A stretch of 64,000 bases of DNA from assembly GCF_019059575.1 (NCBI RefSeq), contig NW_024883046.1:79038-143037 (forward strand), read 5' to 3'. Below, piece after piece: positions 10,636-22,583 of the stretch (positions are counted from its first letter, which is position 1; each line of letters begins with the position of its first letter). The position numbers and the translations under genes are program-made. Origin of the DNA: Amphibalanus amphitrite (taxonomy: Eukaryota > Arthropoda > Thecostraca > Balanomorpha > Balanidae). The notes below the pieces were generated by a model. That model had not been told where the DNA came from and did no database searches. It saw only the letters and a program-made list of their open reading frames with translations.

Positions 10636-10930
10636 TATGTGATTACAACTAGAAAAAAACAGCAGCCACACTTTACGACTTTCTAACAGGTCCCGATTTT
10701 CCCGACATTTGTGTCATTGACCTGACCTGAAATATCACCCAATGACCTAGGACCCTAAAATTGTGCATCATCGGCTTCCTCTCGTCACGGGCAACACGCT
10801 CGGTTTTTTTTTGCAAACTTCTAACTCGATCAGGGGCCAAACAGCAAGAAGGGTCCAACGGACCCCCTCCCCCAAAATAAGCCCCTTTTACGTTCGAGGC
10901 TGGCAAAATACCATTAAGGGCGAGGGTTAA

Positions 10931-11660
10931 GCGTAGAGTGCAAGTTAAAATTTGTCCTAAATCCAGTGCAGTTAATTGGCCGGTAAAGGTTCTGTCGTAA
11001 GCTATCCATTCCGCTGTCAATCAATCTATGTATGCTGAAGGGCTGGACACCGCAAAAAAATCATCTTTGTTCTACCGTAGTTCAGCAAATGTTGTTGATA
11101 AATGTCTGACAGCCATTTGTTTGCATACTCGTATGACTTGACTTTTGGACATCTTGACATGCCTTGAAGGTGCAATGTGTGAGTGCAGGTGCTACTTCCA
11201 ATTATATAATTTTACCTTTTAAATTAATTCAATAAGGATATAATATTAGCCGGGCTCACGACGGGCATCTGGCAAATGCACCCAATCCCACGAAATCTGC
11301 AGTTAATCTCTTTTATTACAAATACATTCATTTCATGAATTTTTCAGGATTTTAATCGAAAATAATATCTGATAATTCGAATAATAATGTCTAGAAGCAT
11401 CTGTGCAACCCAAACGGACAACTTTCAAGAACCACAATGAACCTTATTTGACCAAATATGCACCTAATCTACACCAAGTGTGTACTGGAAGGCCGTCGTG
11501 GAAACGGCTATTATACCACTTTCCTTTTTGCATTTTCCTAAATGTTGTCATTTCAGTAAAGCAATCATAGATATGCATAAGGATTCCACTTAAAAAAAGT
11601 CAAGTCTGCGTGTGCATAAGCACAGCTCTCCCTTCGGTGCAAAAAGACAAAACAATAGGA
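10931..11660. other. no gene recognised
   Basis: AT-rich intergenic sequence downstream of Gly/Tyr copy 2. Nothing identified. Confidence 0.4.
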
Positions 11661-11675
11661 GATGAAATGCAATTT

Positions 11676-11681
11676 TTTATT
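11676..11681 (-). terminator. polyadenylation signal, Gly/Tyr gene copy 2
   Basis: AATAAA on the minus strand within the conserved CTCGCTCAATAAA block, about 55 bases past the stop. Confidence 0.75.
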
Positions 11682-11735
11682 GAGCGAGAGATGAATCAAA
11701 ATGGCAAAGACACACATGCATGGCGAACACAAAAC

Positions 11736-12336
11736 TTAGTGGTAATAGCCGGAGCGGTATCCATATCCGTAAGACCGGGGTGCGTATCCGTACGAGCGGG
11801 AGGCGTATCCGTAGCTACGGGGAGCGTATCCGTATCCGGTGTGTCCGTATCCGTAGCTGCGAGGAGCGTATCCGTATCCGTAGGAGTTGTAGCCCAGAGA
11901 GCGGCGGTGGCGGCCGTGGTAGCCATAGCTACGGGGGCCATAGCTGCCGTAGCTGCCGTAGCCGTATCCGGCACGACGGTATCCACCGTAGTAGGCTGGG
12001 GCGGAGCGGTATCCGGAGTATCCGTATCCGTATCCGTGTCCGCTAGCAGAGACAACAGCCACCAGGGCAGCCAGACACAGCAGCTGCAAAGAAGAAAACA
12101 TTCATCAGGAAAAATCGTACGCGTGTCATTCTTTGCCAGGATGTAAGAACAGCAGGCTTTCACTCATGTTCCTTGTTTTTATGCCTAAGCGGTGTTATAG
12201 CAACTGATAAGCTTTAAAGTTACATGTGCCTGACCCTTCTCGATGAGTGCTGTGAAAATGAAATCGCAACATGTTTTAACAGTCAGAGCAAAAAAAAAAT
12301 ATTTTTTCCAAAACTTACCGCAAGCTTGGCGTTCAT
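11736..12336 (-). CDS. Gly/Tyr-rich secreted structural protein, copy 2
   Basis: Exon 1 is 12319-12336 (MNAKLA, GTAAG donor) and exon 2 is 11736-12083 (TTTGCAG acceptor, TAA stop), giving 121 residues. The signal peptide ends after VSA at residue 19. The rest is Gly-Tyr pairs with APRSYGYG units and the conserved RHRRS convertase-like site. It is three residues shorter than copies 1, 3, 4 and 5, having lost residues in the GYGGYGSYGSYA stretch (here GYGSYGSYG), and has AYYGG where the others have AHYGG. Promoter, 5' UTR and the first-exon junction are uninterrupted, so this copy looks functional. It is likely a secreted cuticle or matrix protein; the exact family is not recognised. Confidence 0.88.
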
Positions 12337-12411
12337 CTCTGCGGCTTGTAGTTCCTCCGACTGCTGGGAGAGTAGATCAGTGAGTGTGTGATATCCACCC
12401 GCCGTCCGGCG

Positions 12412-12448
12412 CTTTTATACGCGGCCCGCCCCGTATGTCCGACCTTGG
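12412..12448 (-). promoter_or_regulatory. core promoter of Gly/Tyr copy 2: TATA box and FTZ-F1-type site
   Basis: Minus strand: TATAAAAG at 12412-12419, about 80 bases before the ATG, and CCAAGGTCG at 12440-12448 (perfect YCAAGGYCR). Further upstream AACACGTCA at about 12479-12487 is also shared with copies 1, 3 and 4. A promoter role for the TATA box is well supported by four-way conservation; FTZ-F1 binding is inference. Confidence 0.75.
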
Positions 12449-12674
12449 CTTCCGCCTCACGGTGATTGGTTTGGTGCTGACGTGTTCCATTTGGTCGAAC
12501 AGTATCGCAAGGCACAGCTCATGCAACCGAGGAATGCCTTTAGTACGTATATAGTATATTATGAAAGCAGATTTGAAAGGTAAAATGCGACTTTTGCACG
12601 AAAAGCATCTAATTCTAGCCCTCGCGGGACCTATCGGTTTTCTACATATATGTTACAGGCAAAGTGAAAATTCG

Positions 12675-12776
12675 GGCATTTTGCAAAATGCCTAGGCAGT
12701 TTGCAAACTGCCTGACCCACCAGGCATTTTGCAAACTGCCTGAAATTGTTTTCTCAGGCATTTTCCAAAATGCCTG
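12675..12776. repeat. cluster of four AGGCATTTTGCAAAATGCCT-type palindromes
   Basis: Within about 100 bp: GGCATTTTGCAAAATGCC (12675-12692, perfect), AGGCAGTTTGCAAACTGCCT (12694-12713, perfect), a hybrid (12721-12742) and AGGCATTTTCCAAAATGCCT (12756-12775, central mismatch). A fifth, perfect copy is at 13947-13968. Confidence 0.9.
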
Positions 12777-13946
12777 ACATCAAACCCACACTAGCGAAGA
12801 TGTATGGGTAAGCATCATTTGTAACTGCCGATTACAAAAGTTAAGCGCTGTCAATGCGCACCAAGTGAGAGGACACTGCGTTCTCCGGGTAGCGCCGCCG
12901 AGTTCAGGTCAGTGAGCCCCAGCGGCCGTCGGGTGACGAGCACCGGGCGTGGTTTCGTTGGTAAACATGCGCTCGGTACAATGATTGCACTGTTTCTAAG
13001 AGCCCTTGGTGGCTTTTTGAAAATACTATGGGTGGATATTGATCAGAAAAGAATGTTTTTTTATTTACAAAAATTTGACTGTTACACGTTTACATTATCA
13101 ATCGTCTCTGCCGGAACAGTAGCCCACCGGGGCAGAATAGGTACTGGACATCGCAGCTTTTATACACACGGCTACAACTCCGTATATATGAAAGGTACGG
13201 AGACGGTGGCTCAAGTCCATTCAGTGGTGGCTCCATCTCGACGGAATTGACGCAAGGCGTTGGTATACAGTGTCACGAAATTGATGCACGATTGGCACGG
13301 TTTGTTATGTTGTCCCTCCCATGTCCCTCCTGAGTGCTGAATGGATGTAATTTTAACGGGTCCGGCACCAGGGCACCTGGTCCAGCTGGCACTCGGCATC
13401 TAACTCGGCCATGCCCCGGTATCTGAAGACTTTACCCTGAAGCTGAAGCCGCTCAACCTCAGGTTGCAACGCTGACTTACCGTCAGCCAGAAGTGATGCA
13501 GCTGGATTTAACCAAGACCCACCAAATATGGACCATTCAGGACTAGACATTCAGACTTTTTCAGTGATGAGGCGATATTAGAGCTCTTCTAAGACATTGA
13601 CAGTCCCCAACAACCAGTTCTGGGCCAACAGCATCTCCGGAGGCGCTGCACCGTCGAGATGGTGAAGCATCCACTGGGGATTCTCGTTTGAGGCATGATG
13701 GGCTACAGAGGCGTCTTTGAGCTTTTTCAGGTGCCGCAGGGAAAGACCACGCCGCTGATAACTTGTCAGCGAGGTGATGGAGAACACTGACGCAACTATA
13801 CGCTGCAATCAATTTTGGGACACAAGTACAACATCCCGCAACAATTTCGTGACACCCTGTAGGTATTCGTGACCGTGGAATGTGTTTAGGCTCAGGCACA
13901 GTGGAACGTTGATGGCCAATGCCTGTAGTCAACAAAATGGAAACTC
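12777..13946. other. segment bounded by matching palindromes; possible mobile element
   Basis: About 1.2 kb lying between the palindrome cluster and a single perfect copy at 13947-13968. Short minus-strand open frames (for example 13353-13550 and 13578-13808) hint at a decayed coding sequence, but I recognise no domain. Confidence 0.35.
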
Positions 13947-13968
13947 AGGCATTTTGCAAAATGCCTGG
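13947..13968. repeat. 22-bp perfect palindrome
   Basis: The AGGCATTTTGCAAAATGCCT core with one more pairing base on each side, same core as the cluster at 12675-12776. Confidence 0.9.
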
Positions 13969-13969
13969 C

Positions 13970-16580
13970 CTATTCAGCTTTGAACTATTTCAGCCCGAAA
14001 CAGCCCGAAACCATTTCCAGCCCGAACCCATTTCCAGAAGCCCAACATTATGCTGAGTGGTCCAAGTGCAATGAGGGAACCAGCCTTAGAAGGATAATAG
14101 ACTGACATGCTGGAAAGACACTTTTAGGTTATATCATTACGTTCATTATTTTAAAATTAACAAATTTGTAATGGTTGGAAAAAAACTGAAGCACAATCTG
14201 TGCTGTCATCGTGACAGGGCTAGCTAACACCCGTCAATGACCTATCTCAGATCTGATCTCGATATGTCCCTCAAATTGCTTTGGATAAAAGCGGCCACCT
14301 TGTGATAGGTCGGATATTCGCGAGGCCTTTTCAGCTCCGCTGCCCTTCACCTTGACGGTAATCGGCGGCGTGGCTCTGAGACCGGCGCCGCCATGTAATT
14401 AATAGGCCCACGCCCCGGCCAATCCGTCGCCCCTGCAGTGGACGCAGCGCGGCCATAGACGAACGCAGCCAGCCGTGACGCGCCGGAGGCGTTCCTGACG
14501 CGCCATCTGTCCCCTCTGCGCCACAAGTCGCGCTCAAAAGTGATAAATGTTCCGTGTCGGAAGTTAGGTGCTCAAGGTCACACAAATCGCGGAACGCTAT
14601 TTTTATCTTTTGTAAAAATGCTCGAGTGACATGAGACATCATTGGAAGGAGCGAACAATTTCTACGCCGCATTATATGAAACGTTCTCCAATGGACACTT
14701 GTGCCGTTGCGCTCGTTTGAAAACTGTAGCTCACGGAATATTTATCAAAGCTCCTACAGCAATGCATATTCATTCATAAACAAAACAATCCTTTCCTCTA
14801 AATTTGGAAATAGTCAACGCCTTACAGTATAGATCTGCTAATCTTTTCCAGACTTACCAGAATAACAGATCACGATTTGCCAGCAATCAGCACCCTATCT
14901 GATCGCACGCGCCGAGTTGTAATGCTTAACAACAGGTCCTTGGATTTCACTGCAATAGAATGGGGCTTGCGGCATGGCCCTGACTGTCACCTCCGGCCGG
15001 TTTTCAATACCAGTAGCTGCTGACAAGGTACCGTAGACTGCTTCAGCTTTAGACTACTGGCAACAATGAAAATTACAAACAAACAGCGGTGAAAACATTC
15101 TCCTGCTTTGGCGTGCTGGCTGGTGTCATTGTCCTCCAAAGAAAGCCGTTGAATGCATCATATCTGTCATCATATCTGTAACATCATGTCTGCAACAAGC
15201 ACAACATATCTATACCCAAGCTGCAAGGGAGACAAAGCAGACCGGAAGAGAGCACTAAGTTTCTCAGTGTTGCTTAGTGTCTGGAGAGCTTCTCGGAACT
15301 TCCGAGTATCCAAATGTTATATATTCTATTCAATGCTAGTCTGCCATATGGAGCATACTCGTACATACATACCCGAAAGCAACACGTCAAAAAGAGAGCA
15401 TTTATTTCTAGGCTAACCCAAAACATTCGAAATTCACCTCTTTTATAAGCGCAATATCTGCCCACTCAGCACGGATGGTAATTGAAGTCATGTCAGCCCC
15501 CTGTGGGAGCCCCGCCGGACTCGGGGCCGGCTCTCTCCCACATTCATCCCCAGCGAGTGGCCCCTCGCCAGCGGGCAGTGCCTGCAGCCCCGCTCCAGCA
15601 GGGGCCAGTCATGCCGCCCCGGCAGAACGCCTCTAACCGCAGACAGTAGACACCCGATGGCGCCCCTGATCGAATTTCCGTCACTGGGGGGCCAGGGTTA
15701 TCGTGTCCCGCGCCGGCACTTCCACTGTGAGCAGACGAGACCTTGAGGTAGGAAGTCAAGCATAAAGAAAATACAAATGGGCTATTAGTTGCGCTCGTCT
15801 TAGGAAAAGGTCACAACAATGGGCTAGAATTGCTTTCCCAGCCTTCACTGCATTATAACATGATATGCCTGTAAATAACTAGTGGTTGGTGAAATCATGT
15901 GATCAAAAATGCACTTATAGAACCGGAAATTGTACGTTTATTCTGTAAAATGTATATCAAGTATTTCTATTATGTCAATTCGCTCAATGTTAATTAAGAA
16001 GTATAAAACGAATTCTTATCATATTTTGAGTGCAAGAATTCTCGTCAGAGAGCTAAGGGAGCACTGTATGTATGTATAGGTAGGCATGTTACCAAGGCAT
16101 CAAATTAGATGACCGTTCATTTTCAATTCATCTCCATGCTTAATTTGCGTCAATCACTTCATTTTAACCGTACTTGCAAAGACAAGTTTATACTTTGATT
16201 TCTAATTCGTATATGATGTAAGATACACCAAAACCACCCAACGTTTAGTGTTATTTACTTTTTTCAAGGGTGATATGACACATTTTACCTAGAGTCTAGT
16301 ACGTTTTTCGGTTTCGTTCGAATATAGTGCGGGTACTTTTTCACAAATTTATTCTGCCTTGCATGACATGTTGACATAGTTATACATACACACATACTAC
16401 AAATTAACGTCTTTCCTAGCCAACAAAGCAGACGCTTTGATTTCGGTAGGTAACTAGAAGAAAAATCGTAAAATGATATAAGAATGGTAAAAGTTGATTC
16501 TACTTTGGTGAAGGAATCAATCGCTCTTTATTGATATATTTAATCTTTATGATGCAGCGCCACTTGCAATTTGACATTCA
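13970..16580. other. no gene recognised
   Basis: Contains GC-rich patches at about 14330-14560 and 15490-15740 that differ from the AT-rich surroundings and could hold exons or CpG-rich regulatory sequence. No protein domain, splice-consistent exon chain or repeat family was recognised. A short direct repeat of CAGCCCGAA occurs at 13990-14030. Confidence 0.4.
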
Positions 16581-16584
16581 TGCA

Positions 16585-16881
16585 CACTGAAAACAATTTA
16601 ACCCAAGGCTGGCGAGTAAACCGGTGTTTTACGGGTACCCCTATCCGCAACCATTTTTAACCACCCTCCCAGGAGTAGTGCTAGGTCCCATTGCGGTGTA
16701 GTCGTACTTGCTCTGAGCGGATATAACCGCTGTCAGCGAACAAGTCCACTGAGAGCAGGGACGTCTACACTGCAATGGGACCTTACTGTACTCCTGGGAC
16801 GGTGGTTAAAAATGGTTGCGGATAGGGGTACCCGCAAAACACCGGTTTACTCGCGGGCCTTGGGTTAAATTGTTTTCAGTG
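16585..16881. mobile_element. 297-bp foldback element with long arms
   Basis: Ends CACTGAAAACAATTTAACCC and its complement. Arms of about 115 bp pair with few mismatches (for example CCGGTGTTTTACGGGTACCCC against its complement; TTTTTAACCACC; TCCCATTGC). The loop is about 65 bp around 16700-16765. Non-coding; target duplication not clear. Confidence 0.9.
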
Positions 16882-18955
16882 CAGAACAAACGAAAAGGAG
16901 AAAGCAATATATGAGATGTTGCATCAACGTAGGTTTATGAACCGATAGAAAAAGGTTACAAAACTGAAAGTGCATTTCTGCTTGAGATATCGAATGTGTT
17001 GTTAGATGTAAAAGCTATTACCTATGTAACCAATCTCAATGTGCATATTTTGCTACAGCAGATAATGTCGTACGCAGTCTAATTTTCAGTGGTTGATTTT
17101 ATCCGTAAAACGTGCAATCTAAATCCACGTGAAAGACGTTACACCTTCCCTGATCCGGGACCCCACCAACTCCATCTAACACTTCTCCCCTATGAGCGCT
17201 GTTTCTCGAATCATGACGCACCACCTGGCGCCCCGCACCACCGCGCCGCCCCCGCCGCGCCGCGGGGCGCCGCCCGCGTCCGCAGTCGCGAGGTTCCGGG
17301 TCGTTCCCCAGATTTGCCCTCGGGCGGTGCCTGCACGCAGCTCCGGCAGTCACTGGGGAGGGGAGCGGAGGGAGGGTGTGGTCCGCTCGACGTGCGCTAA
17401 GCAGCGCCGGCGCCGGCCCGCGGCTGCCACGCCCTCTGCACGGCGTGCAGTAAGACCCGGGATTCGGGACCGGGTCCAAGGTGGATTGTGGGTGGGGACC
17501 GGGGAAGGTTGAGTGACGAGGGAGGTGACGCTGACGGGTTAGGGGTGGGTGCACAATGCGGATGTGCGCGTGTGTCATAGACATTTATGTTTTTTTATAT
17601 CCAGGACCCTCTTGACCACTTCCCTGATGATATGCGCCGGTGTATCAGCCTGGGCCCCGGGCTAGATTAATGTCAGTAACAAGGATAGAAGTGGGGGACC
17701 GAAAAGCTCACTTCGAATCAACTTTTAGGCGGTGGCCGTTAGCGCAACTCGGTGGCCACTGCCAGTCTCTCAGGCAGTGGCCACCGCTTAGTCTCGGCGC
17801 TTAGTCTCAGCAAAGCGCCATCGGGTAGTCATTCCCTCCCAGTGTCTCCCCCATCCCCCACCCCCACCCCTTACCAAAATTCCATTTTTTATCATCATAT
17901 GACCCAGAGATGATCAGTTTGAACGGAAGGGTCTCAAACAAAAAATGTCATGGCAGGATCCCTTCAGTCTCACGCGTTCATGATAAGGTTATGTAACAAA
18001 AAAAAAAAAAAAAATACCGAGTAGTACTCCTTGGAGCGTAAAAAGGCGTGGCCTCAGCGCTGTGGTTTTTGTGCTGTCGGAAGAGGGTCATTTGGTATTC
18101 ACGGAAGGCATCAGGGTCGTGAGCGATGTGGTCCAATGACTCAAAACACTTAATTCGGGGCCTAATGTGTTCGCGCTACTTGAGCTCCTAAACGGCGTGT
18201 ATAATGCATTTGGGCTAACCACATGTGTAAGGGCTGGTGACAGATGATCTCTCACAGCTTGACAGCAAGGAATAAGGATGCTGCAAAATCACATAAAGCT
18301 GACTTTGTAGTTAGAGGATAGTTTGTAGGTATGCTATCAAGCACGCTGCACATACATAGGAACAAAAGCTAGGCGATAAACGTATGCGAAAGATTGCCCA
18401 CTTTATGGTGTTGCATGGCTAGCCTTATAAAATATTTTCATCTACATATATAGGTGCAGTCTCTTGTTAGTGCAGATATATCGGTTTCGCCGTTCTCAGA
18501 ATATTACACAAAACAGTTTCTGCCATGAACACAACCTTGAACTGTCAGGTGTCTGAATAATGCATATGCTTCACTGATTGTAAGACACGCAATCGGGTTG
18601 CAAGGCAATAACGTGGTTTTATGCTATGATTTTCTGCTCAGCAGCTGATTGACTCATCCGGCAGGTAAAATGAGAGCATACTAAACACGGTACTTGGGCG
18701 GTAGACGGGTTCCGTCTTTCCTGGTTTTTGCTTTGTTATACCTCGCAGCGAGTGAAGACGTGATTCAAAGTACTTTATTGAGGTTGCAGCCAGCTCTGCT
18801 TCCATGCTACCATGATTTTAAAGTAAAACACTCATGCAAGCTTTCATGCAAGCCAGCAGAGCGTGCGAGGTCACGGAAATGCATCAGACAATCAACAATA
18901 AAATGTCGGGCCTCGTTCCGATTTTTGCAGGTATATTCGCTTCATGGCCCTTTCA
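16882..18955. other. no gene recognised
   Basis: Includes a strongly GC-rich patch (about 17210-17480) and an A-run at 17998-18014. Open frames in the GC patch lack recognisable domains on either strand. A frame at about 18694-18963 begins with a signal-peptide-like stretch but starts at a non-ATG codon and has no supporting context. Confidence 0.35.
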
Positions 18956-18963
18956 TAAATTAA

Positions 18964-21018
18964 GGCTGGGGGGATCCAGAGCGTCGTAAGCCTCGTCGCA
19001 GCTGCGACGTGTCGCAAGTTGTGTAGTAAGTCGTTTTTGGAGGGATCAATTGATGAGTAGCGTTACTTAAGAAGTAAAGTCTATCGCAAAGTGCCTGATT
19101 TGCGACACAACTTACGAATTTGAAATAGCAGTCGTAAGTTGTGTCGGAAGTTGATATGGCCTTGAGGGAGAGGTCACAGGTCACAGGTCATTGGGGTCAT
19201 GGTCATGAAATTTGCATGGTACGTGGAAAATTGTTGAAACTTGAGATCCTGAAAATTTCGTTGCAATCCGTTGCCGCTAACGCGAGTTATAAAGCAAAAA
19301 CCAACGGTTCGTCTATGAGGCCTCAATCCGCGCCAGCGAGAGTGTTGAACATGGTGCATAATATGTTATATTCACATTTATTGGGGTATTCAGGGATATA
19401 TAGTAGCCTAACACCATTCCAGCAACTACTGGCGAATCCAGAAAGGCGGTCTTGGACGTTGCGAGGGGCATCCCCCAAAAGATTCTCCAAATTCTAAAAA
19501 CGATGTGTCCCAGATGACCCCCATGACCTCGAATTGATCTCTGTGATGACCCCAAGTTGACCTCTGTGACCTGACGTGTCCCAGATGACCTCCAATTGAG
19601 CTTTGTGATGACCCCAAGTTGACCTCTGTAACCTGACGTGTCCCAGATGACCTCCGTGACCTCCAATAGAGCTCTGTGATGACCCCAAGTTGACCTCTGT
19701 GACCTGACGTGTCCCTTGATGACCCCCATGACCTCCAATATAGCTCTGTGATGACCCCAAGTTGACCTCTGTTACCTGAAGTGTCCCAGATGACCTCCGT
19801 GACCTCCAATTGAGCTCTCTGATGACTCCAAGCTGACCTCTGTCACCTGATGTGTCCCAGATGACCTCCAGTTGAGCTCTGTGATGACCCCAAGTTGACC
19901 TCTGTAGCCTGACGTGTCACAGATGACCTGCGTGATCTCAAATAGAGCTCTGTGGTGACCCCAAGTTGACCTCTGTGACCTGACGTGTCCCAGATGACCT
20001 CCAATTGAGCTCTGTGATGACCCCAAGTTGACCTCTGTAACCTGACGTGTCCCAGATGACCTCCGTGACCTCCAATGGAGCTCTGTGATGACCTCAAGTT
20101 GACCTCTGTGACCTGACGTGTCCCATATGACCTCTGTAACCTCTAAGTGACCCCTCTGATGACTCCAAGCTGACCTATCTGACCTGATGTGCCCCAGATA
20201 ACCGCCATGACCTTCAATTGAGCTCTGTGATGACCCCAAGTTGACCTCTGTGACTTGACGTGTCCCAGATGACCTCCGTGACCTCCAATTGAGCTCTTTG
20301 ATGACCTCAAGCTGACCTCTGTGACCTGGCGTGTCCCAGATGACCCCCAATTGAGCTCTGTGATGACCCCGAGTTGACCTCTGTAACCTGACGTGCCCTC
20401 AAGCTGCCTTCTGTGACCTGACGTGTCTCAGATTACTTCCGTGGTCTCCAATTGAGCTCTGTGATGACCCCAAGTTGACCTCCGTGACCTGAAGTGTCCC
20501 AGATGACCTCTGTAACTTCCAATTGTGACCTCAATCTCCAACTCTACTAACTCTCTGTGACCTCATACTCTCTTAACTCATTTCTTCTAGAGATCGCTTC
20601 TAGATGCCCTATAGCGCCACGAATCTCCTGTGATCGATCCCAAAATTCATGGCAACTCACGTGAGCGTTAGCAACCACAAGTCACCCAGTTGAGACAAAA
20701 CTTCAGAATCAGAGAACATGCTTGAACTGGCTGTCTCATAAGCTCGCAAACCAGAAGGGTGAATGTTCCTTCATGCTTGATAGAGTTTTCGACCTTACTG
20801 ACGCTTACTACGGGATCAGCTGATCGTGTAGCCTTTTAAATTCTCGAGTAAAGCGGGTATTTAAACCTTGTCGCAGCTACGTTCTGTCGTATCCTCCGAC
20901 AAACCCCTCTTTCCTCAACATCCCTCCTTTTTCGCTACGACACAACTTGCGACGGGACATGTGTCGTAACTTGCGACGTGTCGTAGATGGACTTGCGACG
21001 CCCTGGATCCCCCCGGCC
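18964..21018. mobile_element. 2.06-kb TAA-flanked (PIF/Harbinger-like) element
   Basis: Inverted ends GGCTGGGGGGATCC and GGATCCCCCCGGCC, each flanked by TAA (18961-18963, 21019-21021). A TWA 3-bp target duplication is the hallmark of PIF/Harbinger elements, so the class is inferred from this. Subterminal stretches repeat the motif TTGCGACACA/ACTTGCGACG. The interior is mostly a minisatellite (19499-20545). Near 19166-19300 lies a piece resembling the end of the CCCTCGCC-type TTAA elements. No transposase frame. Confidence 0.8.
19499..20545. repeat. minisatellite with 62/71-bp units rich in TGACCTC
   Basis: About 15 units of the form TGTCCCAGATGACCTCC...AATTGAGCTCTG...TGATGACCCCAAG...TTGACCTCTG...TGACCTGACG. 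Long and short units differ by one GACCTCCGT segment (71 against 62 bp). Long minus-strand open frames here are simply the translated repeat. Confidence 0.92.
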
Positions 21019-21168
21019 TAAAAGTTACGTAACTGCTAACGCTTATGCAACTTTTACATCTTACGTAATAAATTGCAAGGTAATACAAGAACACCTACAC
21101 TATCGAGCATGCAAGATAACGACAGATAGTTTCCAATACCCACCATAAGAAGCAAACAAACTTATTAA

Positions 21169-22088
21169 CCCGCGAGTTGCTGGGGGGGGGGGGCGTTAAA
21201 CGCCCCCACTTTTTTCGCCGGGCCATAGCATAAAAACGGCGCGCCACAGGCGCGCCAAATTTTGGTTACCTGTAGGAAATTGATTGCAGTTTATTGTGAC
21301 AAAGTTTCAAAAAAATCGGTCGGAAATTTTTGAGATATCGAGGTTTTAGTGACGTCATGATTTCCGAGTTTTCGACAAAAACGGCATATGTTCAAAAAAT
21401 CATAAAATCACAGAATAGACATACAGACATGCCGTAAACGCCATTAGACTGCCAATACAATGAACAATCAAATGGCCATCTTCGATTATTGATTATCGTT
21501 CCACATTTTCCAAAATCTTGAACTGAATCTTGGCAATTTCTCGTGACTATACTTCACAACCATGATACATGCATTTCTTAAATTGAACTTTTTGAGCGAA
21601 ATACGTACACATATGATAAAATGAATGTCACCATCGTGTTCTACGCCCCAAATTACCCATAAAACATGTGTCACAGGCTGCAAATATCAGTTTTGATTTT
21701 CGGGGATGTGTGCCTACCCGGTTGACCTGACCTTGACCCTGGCCTATGCTTGACTGACCTCTACATGGAGCTGACACTCTTGTAGGCCTTATATGATGGA
21801 TTAGTGCACCGTTTTGACAGAGTTTATGACGAGAGGCGCCCATTGCGAAGTCCTGAAGTCCATGCTACTGTCAGCCCGATTTCAGGTGTTTGACCTGACC
21901 TTGACCCGACCTGTGACCTCAAAATTCAACTTAAAAGTATTCATCTGAAGCGTCTCGTCGCGTTCTTTCGTTTGCCGCCTCGTGCGTTTCGCTGCGCCTA
22001 TTGGTTCTCGAGTAATCGGCTGGGGGCGTTTAACGCCCCCCCCCCCCCAGCAAACGGTGGGTGGCGAAATACCCCAGCAACTGCCGGG
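21169..22088 (+). mobile_element. TTAA element, CCCGCGAGTTGCTGG subfamily
   Basis: 920 bp flanked by TTAA (21165-21168, 22089-22092). Left hairpin core GCGTTAAACGC, right core GCGTTTAACGC, which is its inverted copy. The right end has the repeat twice (CCAGCAAACGG and CCAGCAACTGCCGGG). The interior has TGACGTCA and TGACCTGACC motifs. The right TTAA is shared with the next element. Confidence 0.85.
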
Positions 22089-22092
22089 TTAA

Positions 22093-22579
22093 AGGAACCC
22101 TCCCACCTTCAAAAAAGTTAATGAATTGGCATGAAAGTGATGTCCCTTGGTTCAGAAAGAGCGAAAACGAATATCTACCAAATTTCCCCGAAAAATATTC
22201 ACTGGTTTCAAGATATTAGGCTTTTACTTTTGTTTACTTTTGGGATCTCCCCTGTTACTAGCGACTTTATTTGGAAGCAATAATTTGGCAGCCTTAAAGT
22301 GCGGCAGACGTTGCGCGCAAAGCAGCGTATACCACCACGTGTTAACGATGGTTTTAGTCTAAGATTTAAAAATCGTTAGATCTCCGCTGACGTCACAAAT
22401 TCTAAGGGGGCATTCCAATGTATTAGCCCCTTAGAATCCGAAAACTGCAAGTTTGAAATTTCATATCTTCGAATTAAAGCATTTTTCGATGTTGTGAGTG
22501 CCCAAACCGGTATTTGCAGGCCATGGCCACCAATTTGGCTATCTCAACTCAAAACTAATGTTAATGTGGGAGTGTCCCT
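22093..22579 (+). mobile_element. TTAA element, AGGGACCCTCCCACC family, copy 1
   Basis: 487 bp between TTAA at 22089-22092 and 22580-22583. Ends AGGAACCCTCCCACC and GGTGGGAG(T)GTCCCT type. Shares its body with 52976-53442 (same orientation) and 51777-52244 (opposite). Non-coding. Confidence 0.85.
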
Positions 22580-22583
22580 TTAA

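Larger units (their letters stand above)
7895..10926 (+). mobile_element. TTAA element, CCCTTGCCCG type, interrupted by another transposon
   Basis: The left end CCCTTGCCCG directly follows the TTAA shared with the previous element (7891-7894). The right end GGGCGAGGG precedes TTAA at 10927-10930. Its body matches 50565-51434 on both sides of a 2170-bp insertion (8466-10635): the match leaves off near GACATCAT and resumes near CAGCAGCCACACTTTACGAC. Without the insertion it would be about 860 bp, the normal size for the group. Confidence 0.85.

Noticed and set aside
12333..12515. 60-codon frame conserved at copies 2, 3 and 4 (ends SSRR(N/T)YKPQR)
   Set aside because: It covers the conserved promoter and 5' UTR, including the TATA box; conservation is regulatory, not coding.
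12675..13968. CRISPR-like array of repeated palindromes
   Set aside because: Repeats are irregularly spaced, vary in sequence and lie in animal genomic DNA.
17099..17584. 161-codon minus frame and overlapping plus frames in a GC-rich patch
   Set aside because: Arg/Pro/Ala-rich in all frames as expected from composition; no domain, no splice support.
19313..20350. minus-strand frames up to 192 codons (VTEVNLGSSQSS repeats)
   Set aside because: Translated minisatellite units whose lengths do not preserve one frame.
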